DNA of 64,000 nt, taken from positions 22,215,849 through 22,279,848 of the forward strand of contig CM059186.1 in NCBI GenBank assembly GCA_030323885.1. The letters run 5' to 3'. The notes beneath the pieces were generated by a model. It did no database searches and was not told where the DNA came from. It saw only the letters and a list, made by a program, of their open reading frames with translations. Origin of the DNA: Branchipolynoe longqiensis. Its lineage: Eukaryota > Annelida > Polychaeta > Phyllodocida > Polynoidae. Shown piece by piece: positions 55,737 through 63,401 of this stretch. The position numbers and the translations under genes are program-made. Each line of letters starts with the position of its first letter. Position 1 is the stretch's first letter.

Positions 55737-56086
55737 GTTTGTTTGTTGTTGTTTTACCTACTAGCAACATCTAAGGTCATATCAGGAGGGGTACCGACTT
55801 GTGACAGTGCACACTCATGGTGACTTTATAGGGCTGCGTCACTGGGAAATCAGGCCACTGGAACCGTGACCTGATATTCCACTCAGTCACATTATCCTGA
55901 CACTGAGCTAACCAGTCCATACCCTATCCTATGAATGCCGAGCCCCAGGCTAGGAAGCAACAAGTATAAATTTGTATGTCATTGGTTTAACTCGACCAGG
56001 GTTCGAACCCACGAACCCAGGGGTTCAGATCCCCTGATCTCCCAAAACGGGAGACGGACACTCAACTCATTCGGCCATCCCGTCTG
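55737..56086 (-). mobile_element. Dominant SINE, full length, type B head
   Basis: Tail TTTGTTGTTGTTTTACCTAC on the plus strand; head GGACACTCAACTCATTCGGC. Confidence 0.88.
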
Positions 56087-56186
56087 GTGAGGTGTGTGAG
56101 TGAGTGGGTGTGAATGTGTGTGAGTAGGGGTGAGTGAGTGTGTGAATCTGAATGTGAATGTGAATGAGTGAGTGGGTGAGTGAATG

Positions 56187-56469
56187 ATATCCTATCGATC
56201 CTGCTCAGTAAACACATTTGCAGTTTGGGCTATTTTCCGTTCCAACCAGTGTTTCACAACTGGTTCATCAAAGACTGTGGTATGTGGTGTCATGTAGGTG
56301 GGGAAAGTGCATATAAAAGACCCCTTGCTGCTTATTGGAAAGAGTAGCCTATGTGTCGACAGTGGGTTTCCTCCAAAGAAATATGTCAGAACGACCATAT
56401 GTTTGACATCCAATAACCAATGATAAAAATCAATGTGCTCGAGAGGCCTCGTTAAATAAAACAAACATT
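56187..56469 (+). mobile_element. Mollusc-type SINE, head missing
   Basis: From CCTATCGATCCTGCTCAGTA through GTGCATATAAAAGACCCCTT to CGTTAAATAAAACAAAC. Sits in a GTGAGTGAGTG simple-repeat region (56090-56610). Confidence 0.8.
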
Positions 56470-56652
56470 TGGGTGAGTGTGTGAGTGTTTAAGTGAGTCT
56501 GTGTGTACCTGAGCGTGTGTTAATGTGTGTGAGTGAGTGTGTACGTGAGAGTGTGAATGTATGAGAGTGTGAATGTGTGTGTGAGTGAATGAGTGCGTGT
56601 ATCTTCAGATAGAGGTATAGTGGTTTTTGTAATGTGTATGTTCTTTGTACTT

Positions 56653-56865
56653 AGTTTCCGGCATTATTAGGATAGGGCGAGGACTGGTTGGCTCAGTGTC
56701 AGGATAATGTGACTTGAGTGGGATATCAAGTTATGGTGCTGGTGGCCTGGTATCTCAGTGGGGCAGCACTATAAAGTCACCATGAGTGCGCACTGTCAGA
56801 AGTCGGTACCCATCCTGATATGACCTTAGATGTTGCTAGGATGTAACACAATAACAAACAAACAA
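56653..56865 (+). mobile_element. Dominant SINE, 5'-truncated
   Basis: TCCGGCATTATTAGGATAGG through AACAAACAAACAAA. Confidence 0.85.
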
Positions 56866-56999
56866 AATTGTACATAGTTTCAATTTCATGTTTAAAAAAA
56901 GTGCTCTAATAGAAATTAGGGGGGGGGGGGGTGACTGACTTCTGTGCGACAGGCCATGGATATAGTATTACTTCTGCTCACAGTTGAATGCATAGTATT

Positions 57000-57046
57000 A
57001 TTTTACCTCGGTACTACGCCTCAGGCTAGCTTCAGGCTAGGGAGAA
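57000..57046. repeat. Left copy of a 47-bp perfect terminal inverted repeat
   Basis: Identical, in reverse complement, to 60959-61005. The next bases (GGAAGCACGTCAGGAACCAG) recur inverted at about 61213-61242 instead. Confidence 0.92.
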
Positions 57047-57120
57047 GGAAGCACGTCAGGAACCAGCAATTAGCATATGGATCTCGCACTGTGAACACGT
57101 GTGCGAGGTGACAGCGGTCT

Positions 57121-57497
57121 TTATCGACAATTAACTACGTTATACGCAGTAAGTTGAGTTATTTTTCACAGTAGTGTTTATTAAGACCTGTGGAGTCTTT
57201 GGTCAAAGTTATATTAAATTGGCGAATTTATTAAAGTAATTGTTAGCGTTTAACCGAGTTGTGTGCCGGTACGCTAGTTTGGGTTCGCCGATTTGTTTAT
57301 TTCTTCATTGACGTCGTTATCGACAAATAACTACGTAATTCGTAGTGACTGGGGATATAAATTTCACAGGAGTCTTTATTAAGACCTGTGGAGTCTTTGG
57401 TGTAAGTTATAATAATTTGGCGAATTTATTAAAGTCATTATCAGCGTTTTACCGTTCGACTGCCGGTACGCTGTAGTTGGGTTCGCCATTTTGTTTA
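57121..57497 (+). repeat. Two 180-bp leader repeats, period 196 bp
   Basis: 57121-57300 and 57317-57497 both run from TTATCGACAA through TATTAAGACCTGTGGAGTCT to GCCGGTACGCT..GGGTTCGCC and TTGTTTA. They lie in the untranslated leader of the DIRS-like element. Confidence 0.9.
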
Positions 57498-58307
57498 CTT
57501 CTTGTCTCCCGTTTTTCGCTATTGTTATGGCGACTTTATGAGTTTATAACCCAAGAATACCGGAGGATATGTATTTCTTGTGTATTTATGCATATTTTTT
57601 GGTTAATTTATTGAATTATTGTGCATCTCGTGGTGTTTTTTCGTATTTATGGAATTACGCTTTCATTTTATATACCGATATGGTGTTGTTGACGGTAGGC
57701 GGAGGAGCGAGGCCCGTAAGGGGTGGTTGGAACCGGATTTTCGGTTTGCTCCTGCCAAGCCTATAGCTTTGCAGTTTATTATATTTATTTTAATTAATTA
57801 TATGAACCCGTAAGGGGTTGTCGGAATTATGCTTCAGTTAGCTTACAGTAGTAGCTACTTTTCTGTTTGGCACAGGTAATATTTTTCAACAAGCCGCCCG
57901 TTGCTGAACGGAGCTTCATTTGTCTTTTTGGGATTATTTCCGCGGTCTCTTTTATGGATTCGCGTTGGAAATAATCTTGGGTTTCTTTTATAGACTCCCC
58001 ATAGTTAGGCGTACGCTCCGAGTTTCGTAGCATTTTCTCCAACTTGCTGGCGCAGTAGCCGCAGGGGGGAGAAGTGTACGGAACAGAGAGTGTGGGAGGG
58101 TACCGGTTTACTGGTCCCTACCCCTCGTTTGGTTTGGTTCACACCGACCTACGACAAAATTAGCTTATCCACGCCTGTGTAGAAACAGTTTAAAACGGTT
58201 TACTACACCACTAGATGCACAATGGTTATTAAATTAATCTTTCGTGACATTTAGTCTATGCGCCATGGCTGTTTGGTAACTTTCGTTCGATTGTTTCCAG
58301 ATTTCTG

Positions 58308-59670
58308 ATGGCCACGAAACGCGGTAAGACGGTGGCACCAGCTGCCGCAGAGGGTCGCCCACCGGATGAGTCCGATGAGGGGCAGGTGTTGGCGGTTCCT
58401 CCGTCGCCTCGGCCCGGGACGCATGGTATGTCGGATCCGGACGACAGTTGTGATTCGGTGGTGTTGCGAGTGCCGCCACTGGATTGGGAAGCCCGGATGG
58501 AGATGTTGGAGTTACAGCTCCTTAACCGTGACCAGGCTACTTTTCGTCAAAAGAAAAGGTCACCTCCTCCAGAGACTGACTCGGACGAGGAAAGAGTTGG
58601 TGGGGAGAGGAGTTGTCAGGGGATGATGATTCATCTTCGGACCCAATGCGCCGGGTTAAAAAGAAGAAAGTCAAGAAAGCAGTGGTCTCGTCAGGAGACG
58701 ACTACACAAAGGCAAGGAAGAAGGTGGTGAAAAAGAAGACAAAGAAAAGGAAGACTAAGAAAAGAAGAAGAAGAAAGTTTCTTCTTCAGATTCTTCTGAT
58801 GATTCATCTACAACGGAATCAGATTCAGAGACTGACCGAGTGGCGTTGTTTGCAAAGATAGGTGGCAAAGAGCGCAAGAAATGCGCTAAAGAAAAAGCTA
58901 AGAAAGTCCTTACAACAACCATGATGAGAGAAACTATTAAGGGACACTTTAATACTTTCAAACCGGCCGAAGTAATCACCAGGCTGGGTGTACAGCTGAC
59001 GGGGATTAAAGGTGTTCCTCATTCGCAGGTGAAGGAGATGGACAACGAGGTTCATCTGAATGAGGAGAGGAAAAGGTTTGAGTTGACTCTTTTCACAGTT
59101 CACAAGGCGGTGCTTGGGGCCTTAACAGCGATTGCTCCAGTGGCCAATCGTATGCAAACTGAGAATAAGTTCTCTTCGCTGGCCAGAACCATGGATAAGG
59201 GTCTGGGCATGTTAACGGCTGCTGCTAACTATATTTCGAGTAGACGGTTTGAGAATGTCTTCAAGGCCGTCTGTACCGAGGCTGGTAGGGAGGTAGCCAG
59301 GTCCAAGAAAATTGTGGACAATGATGGGAAGGAATATACTCTTTTCCTTCCTCCCAAGCCGATAAAGGGAAAACCGTTGGACAAAACCAAGATGTTTGGC
59401 GGTCAGCTCCAGTATCTCTTCAAGGGAGTGGAGGCTGAAGCTAAGTATGGCAAGAATATAGACAAAGGTAAGCCGGTGGAACCCAACACTCAGTTTCGTA
59501 GAGCTCGAGTGGATTTTCGTCGGCCCCCTGCCAGAGGAGGAAGGTCGGGACCGACTTTCCAGCCCAGAGGTCGGGGTCAGCGCCAGTCATTCGGCTGGAA
59601 CGACGGAAATCGACCATTCAGGAGGGAGTTTCCTCCCACCAAGCCGTTCCCCCCTCCAGGGAACAAGTAG
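58308..59670 (+). pseudogene. Gag-like ORF1 of the DIRS-like element, two frameshifts
   Basis: Three overlapping frame segments read as one protein: 58308 to about 58605 (start MATKRGKTVAPAA, acidic and Pro-rich), about 58605-58775 (Ser/Asp patch, then a Lys/Arg-rich KKKTKKRKTKKR stretch), and about 58775-59670 (from a Ser/Asp run through ALFAKIGGKERKKCAKEKAK to the end). The last part has a helical domain (VLTTTMMRETIKGHFNTFKP ... TAAANYISSRRFENVFKAV) and an RG-rich tail (RRPPARGGRSG, RGRGQRQSFGWN, PPPGNK). DIRS ORF1 products are nucleic-acid-binding structural proteins with similar basic or RG-rich tails. Two small indels (after GGAGAGG near 58605, and in the AAGAAG run near 58775) break it. 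Stop TAG is at 59668-59670. No zinc knuckle is seen. Confidence 0.65.
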
Positions 59671-59853
59671 ATAGGGCTACGCAAACTTCCATGGCTGTCA
59701 GTTTTTCCTCAAATCAAAGGAGTAGCAATGAAGATCAGGAAACTGATAGTTCCAGATTGGGACATGCAGTCATGGTTAGTAGGAGTGGCCCCCGGAGCCA
59801 AGGAACCTATACGATTCCCACAAGGCCGGTGGAAGATTCACGGAGACGTGTAA
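59671..59853 (+). pseudogene. RNase H C-terminal remnant overlapping the recombinase ORF
   Basis: After the gag stop TAG the same frame stays open to TAA at 59851-59853. From about 59704 it reads FPQIKG ... IVPDWDMQSWLVGVAPGAKE and then PIRFPQGRWKIH. The VP.W..Q.W pattern is what I recall of the end of the RT-RNase H polyprotein in DIRS elements, which overlaps the start of the YR frame in the same way. It is the only trace of that protein here. The deletion junction must therefore lie close to 59671-59703. Assignment is by motif resemblance only. Confidence 0.5.
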
Positions 59854-60842
59854 ATAATACACCTCTGAGAATTCCGTTTTTCAACAAATATTTGCAACAG
59901 TTTGGGTTAGATAAGGTTACTCAGGAGAGATTAACTTCCCATCTTTGGAGGAAAGGAACTGTTAAGTTATATTCAAGTTATTTGAAGAAATGGGGGCTTC
60001 ATTGTTTGCTTATGAAGGTAAAGCCAATGAAGCCTACAATTGCACAAGTTATTAGATTTTTAAGGATGCTGGAAGATCAGGGGTTGGGGTTTGGAGCGCT
60101 TAATGCGGCAAGATGCGCTCTATCCATTATACTTCCCCGAATTGATGGACAGACAATTGGGAAACACCAAGTGGTTTGTTGGTTTTTGAGATCGGTTTAC
60201 GAAAGAAACCCTCCAAAGCCAAAATATAATAGGTTTTGGGATGTGTCAATTGTGTTCACACTATTTAAGAGTTGGCCTAGTAATAGGAATTTGGATTTGA
60301 AACAGCTAGGATTTAAGGTGGCAGTATTATTGCTGTTAGTTACTGGACACAGAGGACAAACGATTGTAGCATTGTCATTGGATGGTTTGGAGATAGATCG
60401 CAAGGAGGCGACGTTTGATTTACAGCAATTGTTAAAGTCGAACCGCACAGGGGATCCATTATCTACAGTGCATTTGAACAGTTTCCCGGATGACAGACAA
60501 CTGTGTGTAGTGTCTGCCATACGGGTTTATTTATCCAAGACAAAAGTTATTAGGAATTCAAGACAATTGTTGGTGAGTTTTATTAAACCACACAAAGGTA
60601 TTTCAAGAGACACTCTGGCACGATGGACCATTATTGTCCTGAAGGCAGCAGGAGTGGACATGGGACGCTACGCTTCCCATTCGACACGAGGAGCCATGGT
60701 CTCCAAAGCGCGACTGGTATGGATCTCAGTGAAATGGATCCTGGCACATGCAGGCTGGAAGTCTGCTAGATCGTTTGCAAAACATTACAACAAACGACTA
60801 GAAAAGTCGAGCGGCCTGGCCACACGCTTACTCACCAATTAA
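59691..60842 (+). CDS. DIRS-like tyrosine recombinase
   Basis: 383 codons, uninterrupted. Residues about 62-180 form the N-terminal helical core-binding domain (VTQERLTSHLWRKGTVKLYS, then PTIAQVIRFLRML). Residues 185-383 form the catalytic domain with the expected set: Arg221 in VTGHRGQTI, His330 and Arg333 in SHSTRGAMVSKA, His353/Trp356 in LAHAGWKSARSF, and the nucleophile Tyr366 in FAKHYNKR. Such enzymes integrate the circular DNA copy of DIRS elements by strand exchange through a 3'-phosphotyrosine bond. The first 55 residues overlap the RNase H remnant in another frame, so the true start may be later than 59691. All catalytic residues are intact and there is no internal stop, although gag upstream is broken. 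A Crypton origin is less likely because of the gag and RNase H remnants. Confidence 0.85.
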   Translation: MAVSFSSNQRSSNEDQETDSSRLGHAVMVSRSGPRSQGTYTIPTRPVEDSRRRVNNTPLRIPFFNKYLQQFGLDKVTQERLTSHLWRKGTVKLYSSYLKKWGLHCLLMKVKPMKPTIAQVIRFLRMLEDQGLGFGALNAARCALSIILPRIDGQTIGKHQVVCWFLRSVYERNPPKPKYNRFWDVSIVFTLFKSWPSNRNLDLKQLGFKVAVLLLLVTGHRGQTIVALSLDGLEIDRKEATFDLQQLLKSNRTGDPLSTVHLNSFPDDRQLCVVSAIRVYLSKTKVIRNSRQLLVSFIKPHKGISRDTLARWTIIVLKAAGVDMGRYASHSTRGAMVSKARLVWISVKWILAHAGWKSARSFAKHYNKRLEKSSGLATRLLTN

Positions 60843-60958
60843 CAAGACAGGTGAGAAAAGTTAAAAGTATTAATACTAATGAATACTGTATGAAATGTAA
60901 AAAACTATGATGGTTTTGATTATGAATGAATTAAGGATAAAAATGAAGTTACGTAAAG

Positions 60959-61330
60959 TTCTCCCTAGCCTGAAGCTAGCCTGAGGCGTAGTACCGAGGT
61001 AAAATAGTATAGTTATACGAATCTTACCTGGGTATAGATGATGGATAACTTTTGTTTTCCCGAGGTACAAGCCTCGGTTAGATGTTGGCTAGGGCCCACC
61101 CTCCACACCCTCCACACCCTGCCACATCTATCGTGTTGCTTGTGCCAAGACGAAAACATTAAAGTATCCATTTGAGTCTAAGATCATTTTTATCCTGAAT
61201 AAGTAGGTAAAGATTGCTGGTTCCTGACGTGCTTCCTTCTCCCTAGCCAACATCTAACCGAGGCTTGTACCTCGGGAAAACAACAGTTATCCATCATCTA
61301 TACCCAGATAAGATTCGTATAACTATACTA
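60959..61330. repeat. Right terminal complex of the DIRS-like element
   Basis: Order: right copy of the 47-bp inverted repeat (60959-61005); 61010-61092 (AGTTATACGAATCTTACCTG ... GTTGGCTAGGG); unique AT-rich piece; 61212-61249, complementary to 57042-57071 of the left end; and 61250-61326, complementary to 61010-61092 with about two mismatches. The last two halves can fold back on the first. Confidence 0.85.
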
Positions 61331-61365
61331 TATATATGTATATATATATATACATATATATTCCT
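61330..61365. repeat. TATA simple repeat
   Basis: TATATATATGTATATATATA-type run directly after the element end. Confidence 0.85.
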
Positions 61366-61397
61366 CATTGGAAATGTGACACTCTGAACTGGCATAA

Positions 61398-61815
61398 ACA
61401 GACAGACAAAAACAGACAGAGACAGACAGACAGAGACAGACAGACAGAGACAGACAGAGACAGACAGACAGAGACAGACAGACAGAGACAGACACACCGA
61501 GACAGACACACCGAGACAGACAGACAGACAGAGACAGACGGAGACAGACGGAGAAAGACGGAGCCAGACAGAGACAGACACAGACAGACACAGACAGACA
61601 CAGACAGACACAGAAAGACACAGAAAGACACAGACAGACACAGACACAGACAGACACAGACAGACACAGACAGACACAGACACAGACAGACACAGACAGA
61701 CACAGACAGACACAGGCAGACACAGACAGACACAGACAGACACAGACAGACACAGACAGACACAAACAGACAGAGACAGACAAGACAAAGACAGAGACAG
61801 ATACAGACAGACAGA
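61398..61815. repeat. GACAGACAGA / CACAGACAGA simple-repeat array
   Basis: About 420 bp with 4-, 6- and 10-bp sub-periods. The Cys/Leu/Ser/Val frames on the minus strand are artefacts. Confidence 0.95.
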
Positions 61816-62218
61816 TTGATTTTCTTTTCACATCTAAATATATATTTTCTAAGAATATTTAAGCGTAATCTGTTTTCGCTCCCGGGAGACAATCCACGGC
61901 GAGAACACGTGACTTATCAGCTTCTCGGTAACCAGGGAGAGGATGGTATTAGCTGAGGTGTTAAGTGACCGCTTCAGTGAAATGACAGTGGCCGATTCAA
62001 AGTCCTCTCGAAGCCTGTTGATCCGCTTAGGCTGAAAGAACGTGACATTGCATGTTCACAAAAGCAAGAAACTCTCCAAGAATACTTGTAATGAAAATAA
62101 GAGCGTTGAGCACCTCGGGAGCCACTTACTTGGGGATTAGGTTGTACTTGTAATATGATCAGGACGTCAGTCAAATGGACTCACGGCAGTGTTGAAGCGA
62201 ACTAAGGATGTGGGCCAC
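61816..62218. other. No gene recognised
   Basis: Apparently unique sequence between a simple repeat and a SINE head. No domain or RNA recognised. Confidence 0.4.
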
Positions 62219-62370
62219 CACACGCGGTGGCCGAATGAGTTTAGCATCCATCTCCTCTTGTGGGAGATCGGGGGATCCAACCCTATGGGTGTGTAGGTTC
62301 AAACCCAGGTCGAGGCAAAACAATGACTCAACAATTTATACTTGTCGCTTTCTAGCCAGGTGCTCGGCAG
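62219..62370 (+). mobile_element. Dominant SINE, 5' half, type B head
   Basis: CGCGGTGGCCGAATGAGTTT head through AGCCAGGTGCTCGGCA, then cut by the TIR element that follows. Confidence 0.82.
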
Positions 62371-62780
62371 GGTGTGTCGCAGTTTCCGCCGTCCGCCAGT
62401 TTCCGCGGTACGCATACACTCAAATGCATTGTCATGTCAATGGTTGTGAGCAATCTTCATACAGAAAAAGTGAAATATCTCTAAAACCATTGATTTCTAT
62501 TAATTTTGAATAAAACTAATGTTTTGCACTGCGCGTACCATCAATCTCAAGGCATTGTCAATGGTCGTGAGCAATCTTCATATAGAAAATACAGAAAAAG
62601 TGAAATATCTCGAAACCCACACCACCTAGAAACAAATCGCTTGGTACAGATATAGAACACATCTTTACCAAAAACATTATATTAAATTTATAAGGTTAGT
62701 GACGATGCTGTTCGATTGTGACTCATGCGCAGAAGCGATGTGTGCCGCGGAAACTGGCAGACAGCGGAAACTGCGACACC
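62371..62780. mobile_element. TIR element with TGTCGCAGTTTCCGC ends
   Basis: Ends TGTCGCAGTTTCCGCCGTCC and, inverted, TGTCGCAGTTTCCGCTGTCT, both continuing GCCAGTTTCCGCGG. Two internal copies of GTGAGCAATCTTCATA..GAAAAAGTGAAATATCT. No ORF. Confidence 0.8.
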
Positions 62781-62796
62781 TGTCACCACCTGTTGC

Positions 62797-62877
62797 AGTA
62801 GAACTGCAACAGTGGAGGCCGTAGTCTCTGCCGCCATCACCACATGGTGGTGGGGCTCATGTCCGGACTACTACACT
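62797..62877. mobile_element. Fragment of the LTR-like element seen at 12190-12510
   Basis: Shares TCTGCCGCCATCACCACATG-type sequence and the GGACTACTACA end. Confidence 0.45.
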
Positions 62878-62989
62878 AGTTTCTTGTATCGGAAATACGC
62901 GCAATGGTCGCGTTACCTAGTGAGCGTGCATGTCGGATGGTGGTAATTGGGGAATGTGAGGATGGATGTTCTGCTTTATTTGAGGGTAA

Positions 62990-63398
62990 AAGCTCTGTGA
63001 CACATCACCGGATTGGGGAAACAGAAAGAAACCAAACAAAGTCAGTTGATATCTGGCAAAGTCTGGTTTGTGTCCGTTGCATATATATTGCATATCCGTT
63101 GAAATCCGGGCCTGATTCGTTACAAGTTTTGGACATGCACAAAACTTGAAACAGATGCCGCCGAATTGGCATTTACGGTTCTTGTCCGGTTTGAGTTTGT
63201 TTAGTCTGCTTATCGTCCGTTGGCTATCCGTTCATGATCGTTCCATGTCCGTTTCATGTCCGTTCGTCTGGCGGCCTTTGACCCAATATCGCAACATTTT
63301 GACACATTTTAATACATTTTGATACTTATCGCGCCCAAACACGACCGGACTAGACAATTCTGTCCGGTGCTCAATCCGGCATAGTGTGACAGGCACTT
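62990..63398. mobile_element. Harbinger-like MITE H5 (TCCGTTCATG words)
   Basis: Ends AAGCTCTGTGACACATCACC and, inverted, AAGTGCCTGTCACACTATGC. TAA on both sides (62987-62989 and 63399-63401). CCGTT.ATGTCCGTT words, and AAGTTTTGGACATGCACAAA at 63125-63144. Non-coding. Confidence 0.78.
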
Positions 63399-63401
63399 TA
63401 A

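Larger units (their letters stand above)
57000..61330 (+). mobile_element. DIRS-like tyrosine-recombinase retroelement lacking RT/RNase H
   Basis: The unit comprises: a 47-bp perfect inverted repeat (57000-57046 / 60959-61005; starts ATTTTACCTCGGTACTACGC); a leader with a 196-bp tandem duplication; a gag-like ORF in three frame segments; about 50 codons resembling the RNase H C-terminus; a full tyrosine recombinase; and a right end with a second, approximately 80-bp inverted pair (61010-61092 / 61250-61326). Known DIRS elements encode gag, RT-RNase H and YR, and use inverted termini with an internal complementary region to make a circular intermediate that the YR inserts without target duplication. 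Here the RT-RNase H coding region, expected between gag and YR, is absent. I infer an internally deleted or RT-dependent derivative. The exact right border is uncertain because TA repeats follow. Confidence 0.75.

Noticed and set aside
57569..57813. Two small plus-strand frames in the DIRS-like leader
   Set aside because: Overlapping, short, no domain; they lie in the region between leader repeats and gag.
59691..60842. Crypton-type DNA transposon
   Set aside because: An upstream gag-like ORF, the RNase H-like tail and inverted-repeat/complementary-region structure favour a DIRS-like retroelement.
61294..61956. Cys/Leu/Ser/Val and Asp/Arg/Gln/Thr frames
   Set aside because: CACAGACAGA simple repeat.
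607..62370. tRNA genes suggested by A- and B-box-like sequences
   Set aside because: These are SINE heads followed by a common body; a clover-leaf with a proper acceptor stem is not evident.
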